A stretch of DNA of 64,000 nucleotides. It comes from Tenacibaculum todarodis (lineage in GTDB: Bacteria; Bacteroidota; Bacteroidia; Flavobacteriales; Flavobacteriaceae). The first letter of the stretch is position 1. Every line of letters begins with the position of its first letter. The stretch is from assembly GCF_001889045.1 (NCBI RefSeq), contig NZ_CP018155.1, positions 186,001 to 250,000 of the forward strand, read 5' to 3'. The position numbers and the translations under genes were made by a program. The notes under the pieces are model-generated. The model ran no database searches. It was not told where the DNA came from and saw nothing but the letters and a program-made list of their open reading frames with translations. This document shows positions 51,253 to 61,114 of this stretch, in pieces.

Positions 51253-52135
51253 ATTAAAAAATTATCTTCACTTACACTTTATAGTTTTCATTTGGGGATT
51301 TACCGCAATACTTGGAAAACTAATTTCTATTGATGCAATTCCGTTAGTTTGGTATCGAATGGGATTGGCTGTTGTTTTTATTCTAGGATACTTTTTAGTA
51401 ACCAAGAAGAAATTTAAAGCGGATAAAAAAGGATTGTTAAAATTTTTCCTAACTGGAATAATAATAGCCTTACATTGGGTAACTTTTTTTAAAGCTATAA
51501 AAGTTTCTAACGTATCGGTTGCTCTAGTAATGATGAGTACTGGAGCTTTTTTCACCTCATTATTAGAACCTATTTTCTTTAAAAGAAAACTTAAGTTAGT
51601 TGAAATTCTACTTGGTTTGTTGGTAATATTTGGACTTTATATTATCTTTAATTTTGAAAGCAGGTATGTTGAAGGAATAATTTATGCGTTAATTTCTTCC
51701 TTTTTATCAGCATTGTTTTCAGTGTTAAACGGTTTATTCGTTAAAGAGTATAAGCCAGAAGTTATATCGTTTTATCAACTTTTATTTGGTGTATTAGGTA
51801 TAACCGTATTTCTGTTCTTTACACAAAGTTTTACAGCTGAGTTTTTTCAATTACAAACAACAGACTGGGTGTATCTTTTAATTTTAAGTAGTTTTTGTAC
51901 AGCCTACGCTTTTATAGCTTCTGTACATGTAATGAAATATATAACGCCATATACAGTAATGTTAACTATTAACTTAGAGCCAATTTACGCTATTGTATTA
52001 GCATTATTGATTTTTGGAGAAACAGAACAAATGAATCCAGCTTTTTATTACGGAGCATTAATAGTTTTGTCTACCGTTTTAATTAATGGTATATTGAAGA
52101 ATAAATCGAAGTTTATTAAGAAAAACAAACAATAA
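51239..52135 (+). CDS. EamA/DMT family transporter
   Basis: 298 residues with ten hydrophobic helices in two EamA repeats (first ~8-135, second ~150-290). IWGFTAILGKLISIDAIPLVWYRMGLA and the mirrored LNLEPIYAIVLALLIFGETEQMNPAFYYGALIVL are typical repeat halves. Drug/metabolite transporter superfamily; substrates range from amino acids to nucleotides and cannot be assigned. It starts inside the 3' end of the LptF/G gene, so translation is coupled. Confidence 0.88.
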   Translation: MLENKLKNYLHLHFIVFIWGFTAILGKLISIDAIPLVWYRMGLAVVFILGYFLVTKKKFKADKKGLLKFFLTGIIIALHWVTFFKAIKVSNVSVALVMMSTGAFFTSLLEPIFFKRKLKLVEILLGLLVIFGLYIIFNFESRYVEGIIYALISSFLSALFSVLNGLFVKEYKPEVISFYQLLFGVLGITVFLFFTQSFTAEFFQLQTTDWVYLLILSSFCTAYAFIASVHVMKYITPYTVMLTINLEPIYAIVLALLIFGETEQMNPAFYYGALIVLSTVLINGILKNKSKFIKKNKQ

Positions 52136-52184
52136 CTGTTTGTAAAAAGTTAACGTATTATACAATTCAACTAAAATTTTATAG

Positions 52185-52192
52185 TATGTTTG
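52185..52192 (+). promoter_or_regulatory. possible -7 box of accA
   Basis: TATGTTTG fits TAnnTTTG, 28 bases before the accA ATG in an 85-base gap. No good -33 element seen. Confidence 0.35.
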
Positions 52193-52220
52193 CTGATACA
52201 AACAACCATAATCAATCATA

Positions 52221-53174
52221 ATGGAATATTTAGATTTTGAATTACCAATAAAAGAATTGGAAGATCAATTAGTAAAGTGTTACGCGATTGGAGAAGAAAG
52301 CGAAGTAGACGTAACAGCTACATGTAAAAAGATTGAAAAGAAATTAGAGAAAGCAAAAAAAGACATATATAAAAATATTACTGCTTGGCAACGTGTGCAA
52401 TTATCACGTCATCCAAACAGACCGTATACTTTAGATTATATCAACGCAATTTGCGGAGATACTTTTATGGAGCTTCATGGAGACCGAAACGTAAAAGATG
52501 ATAAAGCTATGATTGGTGGTTTAGGTAAAATTGGCGACCAAAGTTATATGTTTATTGGGCAACAAAAAGGATATAACACCAAAACGCGTCAATACCGAAA
52601 CTTTGGTATGGCAAACCCAGAAGGGTATAGAAAAGCTTTACGTTTAATGAAAATGGCAGAGAAATTTGGAATTCCTGTTGTTACTTTATTAGACACTCCA
52701 GGTGCATATCCAGGTTTAGAAGCAGAAGAGCGTGGACAAGGAGAAGCAATTGCAAGAAATATTCTTGAAATGACTCGTTTAAAAACGCCAATTATAACAA
52801 TTGTTATTGGTGAAGGAGCTTCTGGTGGAGCGTTAGGAATAGGTGTTGGAGATAAAGTATACATGATGGAAAACACATGGTATACAGTAATTTCTCCAGA
52901 ATCTTGTTCTTCAATTTTATGGCGTAGTTGGGAGTATAAAGAACAAGCAGCTGAAGCTTTAAAGCTTACAGGTGAAGACATGAAGAAAATGAAGCTTATT
53001 GATGGTATTATTAAAGAACCAATTGGTGGAGCACATAGAGATAGAGAAGGCGCTTTTAAAGCTGTACAAGAGCAAATTGTAAATGCTTTTGGAGAATTAA
53101 AAGATTTATCTTCAATAGATTTAGTTGCAAAACGTATGGATAAATACGCAGATATGGGTGTTTATAAAGAATAA
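52221..53174 (+). CDS. accA: acetyl-CoA carboxylase carboxyltransferase, alpha subunit
   Basis: 317 residues, normal length. Transfers carboxyl from carboxybiotin to acetyl-CoA to make malonyl-CoA for fatty-acid synthesis, together with AccD. N-terminal coiled region, then [40 protein letters not shown], and the oxyanion/carboxybiotin region [23 protein letters not shown] and [15 protein letters not shown]. Complete. accD is not in the window. DUF3667 follows after 17 bases. Confidence 0.96.
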   Translation: MEYLDFELPIKELEDQLVKCYAIGEESEVDVTATCKKIEKKLEKAKKDIYKNITAWQRVQLSRHPNRPYTLDYINAICGDTFMELHGDRNVKDDKAMIGGLGKIGDQSYMFIGQQKGYNTKTRQYRNFGMANPEGYRKALRLMKMAEKFGIPVVTLLDTPGAYPGLEAEERGQGEAIARNILEMTRLKTPIITIVIGEGASGGALGIGVGDKVYMMENTWYTVISPESCSSILWRSWEYKEQAAEALKLTGEDMKKMKLIDGIIKEPIGGAHRDREGAFKAVQEQIVNAFGELKDLSSIDLVAKRMDKYADMGVYKE

Positions 53175-53191
53175 AGAATTCACACATAAAT

Positions 53192-53914
53192 ATGGCTTGC
53201 ATTAACTGTAAAACTAATTTTGAAGGGCAATTTTGCCCTTCTTGTGGTGAAAAGAAAGACATTGAACGCATTACTTTTGGTTCAATGATAGAAAGTGTTT
53301 TTTCTGGATTTGTTAATATGGATAAAGGTTTGTTATTCAATATTAAAAATTTAACATTGTATCCTCAAAAAACAATACTTCAATATATTAAAGGTAAAAG
53401 AAAGTATATTCTTAGTCCTATTAGTTATGCAATTGTTACTATTTCTGTTTATATAATTATTACATCTCTTCTTAAAAAAGCTCCAAGTGAGTTGAAAGTT
53501 GGTTTAGGGAAACTTGGAGAACAAGGCGAACTTGGTAGGTTTCAACAAATGGGGTATAAAACGGGAGGGTTTCTTATAGAAAAGCTAAAGTATTTCTGGT
53601 TATTACAAGCTGTTTTTTTAAGTGTATTTTCAAAATTATTTTTCAAGAGATTCAATTTTTTTGAACATCTAGCTATTAATTCTTTTATAGTAGGTCATGC
53701 AACATTAGTTGCTATTATTGTTAGAATATTTTATAGAGGTGAAATTATTGTATTCAATTTTTTGGTTTTCATATACATGATATTTTTAATGTACAAGGTT
53801 TTTGGAAAGACAAATAATAAATTTGAGACTATTACAATGTCTAGTTTAATTGTATTGTTTGCGTATATTTTATTCATGGGATTACCATTTACAATTGCTA
53901 ATTATATTAGCTAG
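53192..53914 (+). CDS. DUF3667 family membrane protein
   Basis: 240 residues. N-terminal zinc-ribbon-like CINCKTNFEGQFCPSCGEKK (two CxxC pairs, residues 3-19), then NMDKGLLFNIKNLTLYPQKTILQYIKGKRKYILSPISYAIV, the DUF3667 signature, and four to five membrane helices. Broad Bacteroidota family without known function; the ribbon is presumably cytoplasmic. Downstream of accA and ahead of a strong terminator. Confidence 0.85.
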   Translation: MACINCKTNFEGQFCPSCGEKKDIERITFGSMIESVFSGFVNMDKGLLFNIKNLTLYPQKTILQYIKGKRKYILSPISYAIVTISVYIIITSLLKKAPSELKVGLGKLGEQGELGRFQQMGYKTGGFLIEKLKYFWLLQAVFLSVFSKLFFKRFNFFEHLAINSFIVGHATLVAIIVRIFYRGEIIVFNFLVFIYMIFLMYKVFGKTNNKFETITMSSLIVLFAYILFMGLPFTIANYIS

Positions 53915-53935
53915 GAAACCCAAAATAAATTAAAT

Positions 53936-53975
53936 AAAAAAGGATGCGATGTTTTTAAACATCGCATCCTTTTTT
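53936..53975. terminator. strong bidirectional terminator
   Basis: AAAAAAGGATGCGATGTTT and its exact complement pair around TT, an 18-19 bp stem with A/T runs on both sides. It serves the convergent DUF3667 (+) and TlpA-like (-) genes. Confidence 0.93.
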
Positions 53976-53999
53976 ATTTTCGCTAAGAGCTAACTAAAA

Positions 54000-55058
54000 C
54001 TAAACTCCTAATTCAGTAAATAACTTCTTTAATTGTGGATCAGAAGGTCTTGGAGCGTTATTGTCTACAATGTTACCTTGTGGGTCAATTAAGATAAAAC
54101 GAGGTATACTATTTACTTGATAATCTCTCATAAAGCTAATGTCTTTTCCAGCCCATAATTGAATGCCTGTAAGTTCTTTTTTAGCAACAAAGTTTTTCCA
54201 CTTTGTATTTGCTTTTTCCCAAGAACCTTGGCTTCTTCTGTCACTATCAGAAGAAATACTTACAAAAGCTACATTTTTATTATGATATTCAGCTTCTAAT
54301 TTTTGTAAAGCAGGAATCTCTCTAATACAAGGTCCACACCAAGTAGCCCATAAATCGATATACACAAACTTTCCTTTTAAGTCATCTAAAGAAGTTGTTC
54401 CGCCTTTGTAGTTTTCATAATTTACAAATTTAGGAGAAGGTTTTCCTTTTGCAACTAAAGCCATAATTTCTGCACGCTGTTTAGCAATAGGATGTTGTTT
54501 TTCATATCCTTTTTCTAAAAAGTCGAACATTTGTTTATTTTGACTTTTCACTTTATTTACCATAGAAGTATCAGCATTTTTATATTTGCTGTATAATTTT
54601 TCCATGCCTTCTTTAATTGAAGAAATTTTAGCGTCAAAAGCATCTTTTTCTAAAGCAAAATACTCCATCGGATTTCCGTTTTCTCTACTAAATAATACTT
54701 GGGCAATTCCAAAATTGTTTCCGTCAGCACCTTTACCAGTATATTTAAAACTGTTTAAAAAATCATCAGAATCTCCAGTTAGGGTTAAATTATAACCGTT
54801 TGCTAAATGAATAAAACCACGTTTACCAGTGTTGGTTTGCATTGAGTAAATGTCCTTTTTTTCAACCTTTATGGTATCTTTAAAACTCCCATCAGCATTA
54901 ATTTTAATAGTTTTATTAAAACCTTGTCCAGAAATAGTTAAAATAGAATCGGTATTATTCTCTAAGGTTCCTTGAAAAGTTAAAAAGTCTTTAGAGTGCT
55001 CTTTAGTACAAGAAACTATAGTAATTAGAGCTAAAATTATAAGTGATATTTTTTTCAT
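54000..55058 (-). CDS. TlpA-like thiol:disulfide oxidoreductase lipoprotein with DUF4369-like N-domain
   Basis: 352 residues from ATG 55058 (MKKISLIILALITIVSC), a lipoprotein signal with Cys17 as the lipidation site; the longer ORF start at 55097 is rejected. Residues ~25-130 match the beta-rich DUF4369-type domain, then a helical linker, and a thioredoxin-like domain from ~205 with WATWCGPC (C241, C244) and cis-Pro in SIPRFIL. Bacteroidota proteins of this build reduce periplasmic disulfides, for example in cytochrome maturation or glycan-use proteins. Monocistronic; divergent from hutH. Confidence 0.91.
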   Translation of the reverse strand: MKKISLIILALITIVSCTKEHSKDFLTFQGTLENNTDSILTISGQGFNKTIKINADGSFKDTIKVEKKDIYSMQTNTGKRGFIHLANGYNLTLTGDSDDFLNSFKYTGKGADGNNFGIAQVLFSRENGNPMEYFALEKDAFDAKISSIKEGMEKLYSKYKNADTSMVNKVKSQNKQMFDFLEKGYEKQHPIAKQRAEIMALVAKGKPSPKFVNYENYKGGTTSLDDLKGKFVYIDLWATWCGPCIREIPALQKLEAEYHNKNVAFVSISSDSDRRSQGSWEKANTKWKNFVAKKELTGIQLWAGKDISFMRDYQVNSIPRFILIDPQGNIVDNNAPRPSDPQLKKLFTELGV

Positions 55059-55155
55059 TTTTTTGAATTGTTTTTTTGAATTCGAACAAAGATACATTAA
55101 AAATTTGCATACCTTATTTTGATTGCTGATTTTTGATATACCAAATAAGCGTAAA

Positions 55156-56661
55156 ATGAACCATCATATAATAAGTAGTAAACAATTAGATTTAGAGACA
55201 ATTCACGATTTATTGCATACTGATAAAAAATTGCAATTATCCGAAGATTCAATTGCTAAAGTTATAAAGTGTCGCGCTTATTTAGATGCTAAAATGCAAG
55301 AAAATTCTAAACCTATTTATGGAATTAATACAGGTTTTGGAGCCTTGTATAATGTGAAAATTGATGGTAAAGACTTACAGAAACTACAAGAAAACTTAGT
55401 AATGAGTCATGCTTGTGGGGCAGGAGATGAGGTTCCACAAGAAATTGTAAAACTGATGTTGTTATTAAAAATACAATCGTTAAGTTATGGTCATTCTGGT
55501 GTGCAATTAGAAATAATATATCGGTTAGTAGATTTTTATAATAATAATATTTTCCCTGTAGTCTATACACAAGGTTCTTTAGGAGCTTCTGGAGATTTAT
55601 CTCCATTGGCACATTTAGCATTGCCATTAATAGGTCTAGGTGAAGTGTATTTTGAAGGCGAAAAAATTAGCGGAAAAGAAATATTAGATAAATTTAATTG
55701 GCAATCTATTCAATTTAAATCAAAGGAAGGTTTAGCGTTGTTAAATGGAACGCAATTTATGTCTGCATACGGAGTTTCAAACCTTTTAAAAGCGTATAAA
55801 TTATCTTATTTAGCAGATACAATTGGTACATTATCTTTAGAAGCCTTTGATGGAAGAATTGAGCCTTTTAATGAGTTAATTCATTTAGTGCGTCCTCATA
55901 ACGGACAATTAAAAACGGCTAAAAGAATCTCAGAATTTTTAGAAGAAAGCACATTAATAAATCAAGAGAAAAAACACGTTCAAGATCCCTATTCATTTCG
56001 TTGTATGCCACAAGTTCACGGAGCAACAAAAGACACTTTGGCGTTTGTAAAAAAGACGTTTATTACGGAGATTAATTCGGTAACCGATAACCCAAATGTA
56101 TTTGTAGAGGAAGATTTGTTAATTTCTGGAGGAAATTTCCATGGGCAACCTTTAGCATTAGCGTTGGATTTTTTAGCGATTGCAATGGCCGAATTGGCAA
56201 ATATTTCCGAACGAAGAACCTATCAATTAGTTTCAGGACACAGACATTTACCACCATTTTTAGTTTCCAATCCAGGTTTAAATTCTGGTTTTATGATTCC
56301 ACAGTACACAGCAGCAAGTATTGTAAGTCAAAATAAACAATATGCAACACCAGCAAGTGTAGATTCTATAGAGTCTAGTAACGGACAAGAAGACCATGTT
56401 TCTATGGGAGCAAATGCGGCAACCAAAGCTAAAAAGGTAGTTGATAATGTACAAACTGTTTTGGCAATTGAATTGTTTACAGCTTCGCAAGGATTAAGCT
56501 TTGGTAACGGAAAAACGTCTCCATTTTTAGAATCTTTAGTTGGTTTATTTAGAAATGAAGTTAGTATTGTTGAAGAAGATCGTGTTATGCATCACGATAT
56601 TAAAAAGGCTTCACAATTTATAGATGGTTTTACTATTGAAGTAACTGAATTGTTTGGGTAG
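55156..56661 (+). CDS. hutH: histidine ammonia-lyase family enzyme
   Basis: 501 residues from ATG 55156. Aromatic amino acid lyase with the MIO cofactor from Ala-Ser-Gly 144-146 (GSLGASGDLSPLAHL). Y56 in YGINTGFG is the catalytic Tyr region. The selectivity pair is S84-H85 (LVMSHACG), the histidine-type pair, not the HL of tyrosine lyases, so urocanate is the expected product. QDPYSFRCMPQVHGA and SVTDNPNVF are also canonical. No hutU, hutI or hutG adjoins it, so it stands apart from a histidine-use operon. Followed directly by the cassette at 56675. Confidence 0.88.
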   Translation: MNHHIISSKQLDLETIHDLLHTDKKLQLSEDSIAKVIKCRAYLDAKMQENSKPIYGINTGFGALYNVKIDGKDLQKLQENLVMSHACGAGDEVPQEIVKLMLLLKIQSLSYGHSGVQLEIIYRLVDFYNNNIFPVVYTQGSLGASGDLSPLAHLALPLIGLGEVYFEGEKISGKEILDKFNWQSIQFKSKEGLALLNGTQFMSAYGVSNLLKAYKLSYLADTIGTLSLEAFDGRIEPFNELIHLVRPHNGQLKTAKRISEFLEESTLINQEKKHVQDPYSFRCMPQVHGATKDTLAFVKKTFITEINSVTDNPNVFVEEDLLISGGNFHGQPLALALDFLAIAMAELANISERRTYQLVSGHRHLPPFLVSNPGLNSGFMIPQYTAASIVSQNKQYATPASVDSIESSNGQEDHVSMGANAATKAKKVVDNVQTVLAIELFTASQGLSFGNGKTSPFLESLVGLFRNEVSIVEEDRVMHHDIKKASQFIDGFTIEVTELFG

Positions 56662-56674
56662 AAAAAAAATAATG

Positions 56675-56812
56675 TTCGCTAACGTTGTTGTATAAGGAAA
56701 GTTGCGGTTTTGTCAGCGAGGAATTTCCGAAGGAAATTCAGAAGTTGATAAAAATGCAACTGCCTTTGTTTAAGCACTAATGTAGCAATTTTTTATACAC
56801 GTTGTTAGCACC
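56675..56812. repeat. left structured end of cassette (attC-like)
   Basis: Outer boxes GCTAAC (56678-56683) and GTTAGC (56804-56809), inner boxes TGTATAA and TTATACA with unequal spacers (5 and 4 bases). The middle includes GTTGC/GCAAC pairing and a perfect AATTTCC-GAA-GGAAATT hairpin (56722-56738). Total folding length is about 132 bases. Confidence 0.75.
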
Positions 56813-57290
56813 AGTTTTTATTCCACTTTTCAAATCGGTTGTCTATTATTTTCGCTATTTTATGATAATTTTCCCAATTATTTCGTACTCTAAAAATATC
56901 TGGGTCATCTTCCGAACTCAATGTTTCTTCGTAATCGTTTACATATTCTCCATTATCGAATTCAAAATAATCCATTGCAAAATTAAATCCAATTTTATTC
57001 AGAAGTTCTCCGATTAAAACTCCGTCCCAATTCATATACAATTCGGATGGCGAGATTTGTTCAGATTTAGTTTTTTCAATTTCATCATTACTTTCCTCAA
57101 GTAAAAATTCACTATATAAATCGTTTTTAATAACCCAAGCAAAGAATAAACCTGTATGAACATAAGCTTGTTCTTCATCAAGTTCAGCTTCGTTTATTGA
57201 GTCAAAATGATATTTCGCTTTGTCAAAAACAAAACTTTCATCAACTTCTTTTAATTCCTTCTTTTTTTTATTGAATAGTTTTCCGAACAT
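56805..57290 (-). CDS. DUF7832-like small cytoplasmic protein (cassette cargo)
   Basis: 161 residues, acidic, no signal. FDKAKYHFDSINEAELDEEQAYVHTGLFFAWVIKNDLYSEFLLEE, then YMNWDGVLIGELLNKIGFNFAMDYFEFDNGEYVNDYEETL and NNWENYHKIAKIIDNRFEKW match what I recall of the DUF7832 family (HTG..W and DGvl..lLn..G..Fa..YF blocks). Such proteins often occur as isolated accessory genes; an immunity-like role is speculation. The last codons TGG TGC TAA are supplied by the cassette end, and the start is 13 bases from the right end. Confidence 0.7.
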   Translation of the reverse strand: MFGKLFNKKKKELKEVDESFVFDKAKYHFDSINEAELDEEQAYVHTGLFFAWVIKNDLYSEFLLEESNDEIEKTKSEQISPSELYMNWDGVLIGELLNKIGFNFAMDYFEFDNGEYVNDYEETLSSEDDPDIFRVRNNWENYHKIAKIIDNRFEKWNKNWC

Positions 57291-57302
57291 TTTTTTTAAA
57301 TT

Positions 57303-57361
57303 GGTGCTAACTTTAACGCTGATATGCGTCGTTTTAATGACTTATATCAGTCGTTAGCGAA
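57303..57361. repeat. right structured end of cassette (attC-like)
   Basis: Outer boxes GCTAAC (57306-57311) and GTTAGC (57353-57358), inner boxes CTGATAT and ATATCAG, spacers of 7 and 2 bases, and a short central loop. The reverse complement of its flanks equals those of the left end. Confidence 0.78.
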
Positions 57362-57394
57362 TTTACCTAAAAAGAAATTTAGAAACAAACCAAA

Positions 57395-59455
57395 TTATTC
57401 AGCAACACTGTCAATTAATATAGTAAGCATATCAATTGCAGCTTGTGCAATTTTGGTTCCAGGGCCAAAAACACCAACGGCACCAGCGTCAAATAAAAAT
57501 TGATAATCTTGAGCAGGAATAACGCCACCAACAATTACCATAATATCTTCTCGATCGTATTTTTTAAGTTCTGCAATCACTTGCGGCACTAAAGTTTTAT
57601 GTCCAGCTGCTAAAGATGATATACCAAGAATATGAACATCGTTTTCTATAGCTTGTTTTGTAGCTTCTTGTGGTGTTTGAAAAAGTGGACCAATATCTAC
57701 GTCAAAACCTAAGTCGGCATAACCTGTTGCAACCACTTTTGCGCCTCTATCATGACCATCTTGCCCAAGTTTGGCAATCATAATTCGAGGTCTTCTACCT
57801 TCTAATTCAGCAAATTTGTCAGCTAAATCAGTTGCTTTTTTAAACAATTTATCGTCTTTAATTTCTTTACTATACACGCCAGAAATGGTTTTATGTACTG
57901 CTTTATGTCTGTCAAAAACAGTTTCTAAAGCATCAGAAATTTCACCTAAAGTGGCTCTATTTCTTGCTGCTTTTACAGCCAAATCTAATAAATTTCCGTT
58001 ACTTGATTTTGCGCATTCCGTTAAATCTGCCAAAGATTTTGCTACTTCTGTAGCATTTCTATCAGCTTTTAAGGTATTTAAACGATCAATTTGAGATTGA
58101 CGAACGGCTTCGTTATCAACTTCTAAAATATGTAAAGGTTCTTCTTCTTTTAATTGATATTTATTTACACCTACAATTACATCCTTTCCACTGTCTATTT
58201 TTGCTTGTTTTATTGCTGCGGCTTCTTCAATACGCATTTTCGGAATTCCTTTTTCAATAGCTTTTGTCATTCCGCCAAGTTCTTCCACTTCTTGAATTAA
58301 TTCCCACGCTTTGTTGGTAATTTCTTCCGTTAGTTTTTCAACGTGATAACTTCCTGCCCAAGGATCTACCGTTTTGGTAATATGAGTTTCTTCTTGTAAA
58401 TATATTTGTGTGTTTCTTGCAATTCTAGCAGAAAAATCGGTTGGTAACGCAATAGCTTCGTCCAACGCATTTGTGTGCAAAGATTGTGTTCCGCCAAAAG
58501 CTGCTGCCATAGCTTCAATAGTAGTTCTAGCAACATTGTTAAACGGATCTTGTTCTGTTAAAGACCAACCACTTGTTTGGCAATGTGTACGTAAAGCTAA
58601 TGATTTTGGGTTCTTCGGGTTGAATTTTTGAACAATTTTTGCCCATAACATTCTACCTGCTCGTAATTTTGCAATTTCTTTAAAATGATTCATTCCAATT
58701 GCCCAGAAAAACGAAAGGCGAGGAGCAAAGGTGTCAATATCCATTCCGGCTTCAATACCTTTTCTAATATATTCTAATCCGTCTGCTAACGTATACGCTA
58801 ATTCAATTTCTGGCGTTGCACCCGCTTCTTGCATGTGATAACCAGAAATAGAAATCGAATTAAATTTCGGCATATTTTCAGAAGTAAACTTAAAAATATC
58901 CGCAATAATTTTCATCGATGGAGTTGGTGGATAAATGTACGTATTACGCACCATAAACTCTTTTAAAATATCATTTTGAATGGTTCCTGCTAATAATTCT
59001 GGAGCAACTCCTTGTTCTTCCGCAGCAACAATATAAAAGGCTAAAATTGGTAAAACGGCGCCGTTCATTGTCATTGAAACCGACATTTTATCTAACGGAA
59101 TTTGGTCAAATAAAACCTTCATGTCTTCCACAGAATCAATGGCAACTCCTGCTTTTCCAACATCACCTTGCACACGCTCATGATCAGAATCGTAACCTCT
59201 GTGCGTAGCTAAATCAAACGCAACAGAAAGTCCTTTTTGACCAGCAGCTAAATTTCTTCGATAAAAAGCGTTGCTTTCTTCCGCAGTAGAAAAACCTGCA
59301 TATTGCCTAATTGTCCAAGCTCTACGAACGTACATTGTTGAGTAGGGTCCGCGTAAATTAGGCGCTAATCCAGCAACAAAATCTTCGTGTTTAAACGAAG
59401 AGTTTTCTTGTTTATTTTTGTCTAAACTGATATTTGAAACGTCTTTTCTACTCAT
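57395..59455 (-). CDS. mutB: methylmalonyl-CoA mutase, large (catalytic) subunit
   Basis: 686 residues. Adenosylcobalamin-dependent interconversion of succinyl-CoA and methylmalonyl-CoA. TIM-barrel part with [21 protein letters not shown] and [46 protein letters not shown], all substrate and radical-control segments. C-terminal cobalamin-binding domain with DGHDRG (H568, axial ligand) and GGVIP. Complete, normal length. Overlaps mutA by eight bases in the udk-ftsB-mutA-mutB order. Gene names mutA/mutB differ between authors. Confidence 0.95.
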   Translation of the reverse strand: MSRKDVSNISLDKNKQENSSFKHEDFVAGLAPNLRGPYSTMYVRRAWTIRQYAGFSTAEESNAFYRRNLAAGQKGLSVAFDLATHRGYDSDHERVQGDVGKAGVAIDSVEDMKVLFDQIPLDKMSVSMTMNGAVLPILAFYIVAAEEQGVAPELLAGTIQNDILKEFMVRNTYIYPPTPSMKIIADIFKFTSENMPKFNSISISGYHMQEAGATPEIELAYTLADGLEYIRKGIEAGMDIDTFAPRLSFFWAIGMNHFKEIAKLRAGRMLWAKIVQKFNPKNPKSLALRTHCQTSGWSLTEQDPFNNVARTTIEAMAAAFGGTQSLHTNALDEAIALPTDFSARIARNTQIYLQEETHITKTVDPWAGSYHVEKLTEEITNKAWELIQEVEELGGMTKAIEKGIPKMRIEEAAAIKQAKIDSGKDVIVGVNKYQLKEEEPLHILEVDNEAVRQSQIDRLNTLKADRNATEVAKSLADLTECAKSSNGNLLDLAVKAARNRATLGEISDALETVFDRHKAVHKTISGVYSKEIKDDKLFKKATDLADKFAELEGRRPRIMIAKLGQDGHDRGAKVVATGYADLGFDVDIGPLFQTPQEATKQAIENDVHILGISSLAAGHKTLVPQVIAELKKYDREDIMVIVGGVIPAQDYQFLFDAGAVGVFGPGTKIAQAAIDMLTILIDSVAE

Positions 59456-60794
59456 CTTTCAGTCTTTCTTGTTCTAAATTTTCAGCTAATCTTTTTTGAA
59501 TAAGTGGCTGAATTAATGTTTTTTCTGAACGTTTTTTAACAAATGGAAACAATTCTAAATCGTTTTTCATTTTGTCTTCTTCGTTCTTAATTTTGTTTGT
59601 TCCAAGTAGCACGAGTTCTCCAGCATCAAACTTTGCCTGTTCTTTATCGGCAGATTCTTTAATTTTCTTCTGAATAATACCTTCTTTCAATTGTTTTAAA
59701 AATCCACCACCATTTTCAATCAACTTAAAAATTTCTAACGCTTTTTCGGCTAATTGTTCTGTAATACTTTCGATATAATACGTTCCGTCTGCAATATTTT
59801 GAGCTTCAGAAAGTTCACTTTCTTGTTGTAAAATTAACAATTGATTACGAGAAATACGTTCGCCAAATTCGTTGGATTTATGATAGATTGAATCGTAAGA
59901 ATTGTTAGAAACGGTGTCCGAACCTCCTAAAATTGCGCTCATGCTTTCAGAAGTAGTTCGTAACATATTTACGTTATAGTCGTACAAAGTTTTGTTACGC
60001 AAACTTGGTTGTGTAAAAATATGTGCTTGGCTAGAAGTGTCGTATTCTTTTAAAAGTGAAGTCCACAAAACTCTAAAAGCTCTTAGTTTTGCAATTTCAA
60101 AAAAGTAGTTACTTCCTACTGAAAATTTAAAATAAATTTTCTCAGCAACATCTTTTCCAAAATGATTTAAATATTCATTTGCATGTGCTAAAGCGTACGC
60201 CAATTGTTGTACAATATTTGCTCCTGTATTTTGATACAATGAAACATTTATTGCAAGAGAATTATTTACATTAGAAACAATTTTCTCTAATTGTTTATGA
60301 TCTTCTTTTAGGTTGATAAACCAATTACCTGTTTTGGCTAAATTGCCAATAATATCAATATTGTAAAAACAGTTTTTAGAATTTGTAAATGCTGCAATTT
60401 CAGTTGTAAATTCTGCTGATAGAAAATTAAAATTGAAATAAATTTTAGTAAAAGCTAGATCAATATTTTTAAGCGTCGTTTTGTAATCAAATGAGCTGTT
60501 TGCTGTAAATTCAATTGCTGTAGCTCCACGTTTTAAAGCATCAATAGCTAATTGATTGGCAACTTTTTCATCATCAATAAAAATTGATTGACAAATTTTA
60601 AATCCGTTTTTAGAAACACTTAAAGCTGTGTTAGTTTGATCTTCTTTGGTGTAGAATGGTTTTACGGTTATACCTTCATCAGTATGCCAAAGTAGTGTTT
60701 CATTATAGTCTAAGCCTTTTAAATCTGCTTGAATTTTTTGCTTCCAAGCTTTGGGCGTCACTTCATTAAATTCATCAAATAAATAGCTGCTCAT
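59448..60794 (-). CDS. mutA: methylmalonyl-CoA mutase, small subunit
   Basis: 448 residues. Non-catalytic partner of MutB. It keeps the barrel ([60 protein letters not shown]) but ends at about residue 448 without the degenerate cobalamin-binding domain that longer small subunits retain; the final stretch is a charged helix. The catalytic His and Tyr of the large subunit have no clear counterparts. Overlaps mutB by eight bases and the ftsB stop by one, so all are translationally linked. Confidence 0.9.
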   Translation of the reverse strand: MSSYLFDEFNEVTPKAWKQKIQADLKGLDYNETLLWHTDEGITVKPFYTKEDQTNTALSVSKNGFKICQSIFIDDEKVANQLAIDALKRGATAIEFTANSSFDYKTTLKNIDLAFTKIYFNFNFLSAEFTTEIAAFTNSKNCFYNIDIIGNLAKTGNWFINLKEDHKQLEKIVSNVNNSLAINVSLYQNTGANIVQQLAYALAHANEYLNHFGKDVAEKIYFKFSVGSNYFFEIAKLRAFRVLWTSLLKEYDTSSQAHIFTQPSLRNKTLYDYNVNMLRTTSESMSAILGGSDTVSNNSYDSIYHKSNEFGERISRNQLLILQQESELSEAQNIADGTYYIESITEQLAEKALEIFKLIENGGGFLKQLKEGIIQKKIKESADKEQAKFDAGELVLLGTNKIKNEEDKMKNDLELFPFVKKRSEKTLIQPLIQKRLAENLEQERLKDE

Positions 60795-61111
60795 TACTTT
60801 TTTATGGTATCAAATTCTATTATGTAAACGTCTTCATTTTCTCTTTTCATTAAATACTTTTCACGTGCATAGCGTTCTAATGATAAAGAGTCTTGTAGTT
60901 TTTCTATGGTAGATTTATCGTCAGATATTCTGTTCTTATAATAATCTATAGAAGTTTCTAATTCGTTAATTTCTTTGTTGAATTCTCTATGTGTTAAGAA
61001 AGAATTTTCATCAAAAAAAAACATCCAAACAACAAAAATAGTTAAAGCTAAAACATAAAAATTTGTAATAACTTTAAAATAAGGCTTTTGTTTTAGTTGT
61101 TTAAAGGTCAT
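60794..61111 (-). CDS. FtsB/DivIC-type septum formation initiator
   Basis: 105 residues. One membrane helix (~13-28), then a coiled coil (ELETSIDYYKNRISDDKSTIEKLQDSLSLERYAREKYLMKRENEDVYII), which has the YARExYlMkrenEdvyvi end typical of DivIC/FtsB. Bitopic division protein that forms the FtsQLB-like complex. Stop/start overlap (TAATG) with mutA and a three-base gap to udk. Confidence 0.9.
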   Translation of the reverse strand: MTFKQLKQKPYFKVITNFYVLALTIFVVWMFFFDENSFLTHREFNKEINELETSIDYYKNRISDDKSTIEKLQDSLSLERYAREKYLMKRENEDVYIIEFDTIKK

Positions 61112-61114
61112 GTT

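Larger units (their letters stand above)
56675..57361. mobile_element. one-gene cassette with structured inverted ends
   Basis: Inserted between convergent hutH and mutB. Both outer ends read TTCGCTAACG..TATAAG inward, and both inner edges read GGTGCTAAC toward the ORF. Each end folds into an imperfect palindrome of attC-like size (138 and 59 bases). The only cargo is the 161-residue ORF, whose stop lies within the left end. No integrase or transposase is present. Could be an integron-type cassette or a non-autonomous element; inverted flanks argue against ordinary integron order. Confidence 0.6.

Noticed and set aside
56675..57361. Classical integron with integrase
   Set aside because: No tyrosine recombinase is in the window, the box consensus is only partly met, and the two ends are inverted instead of direct.
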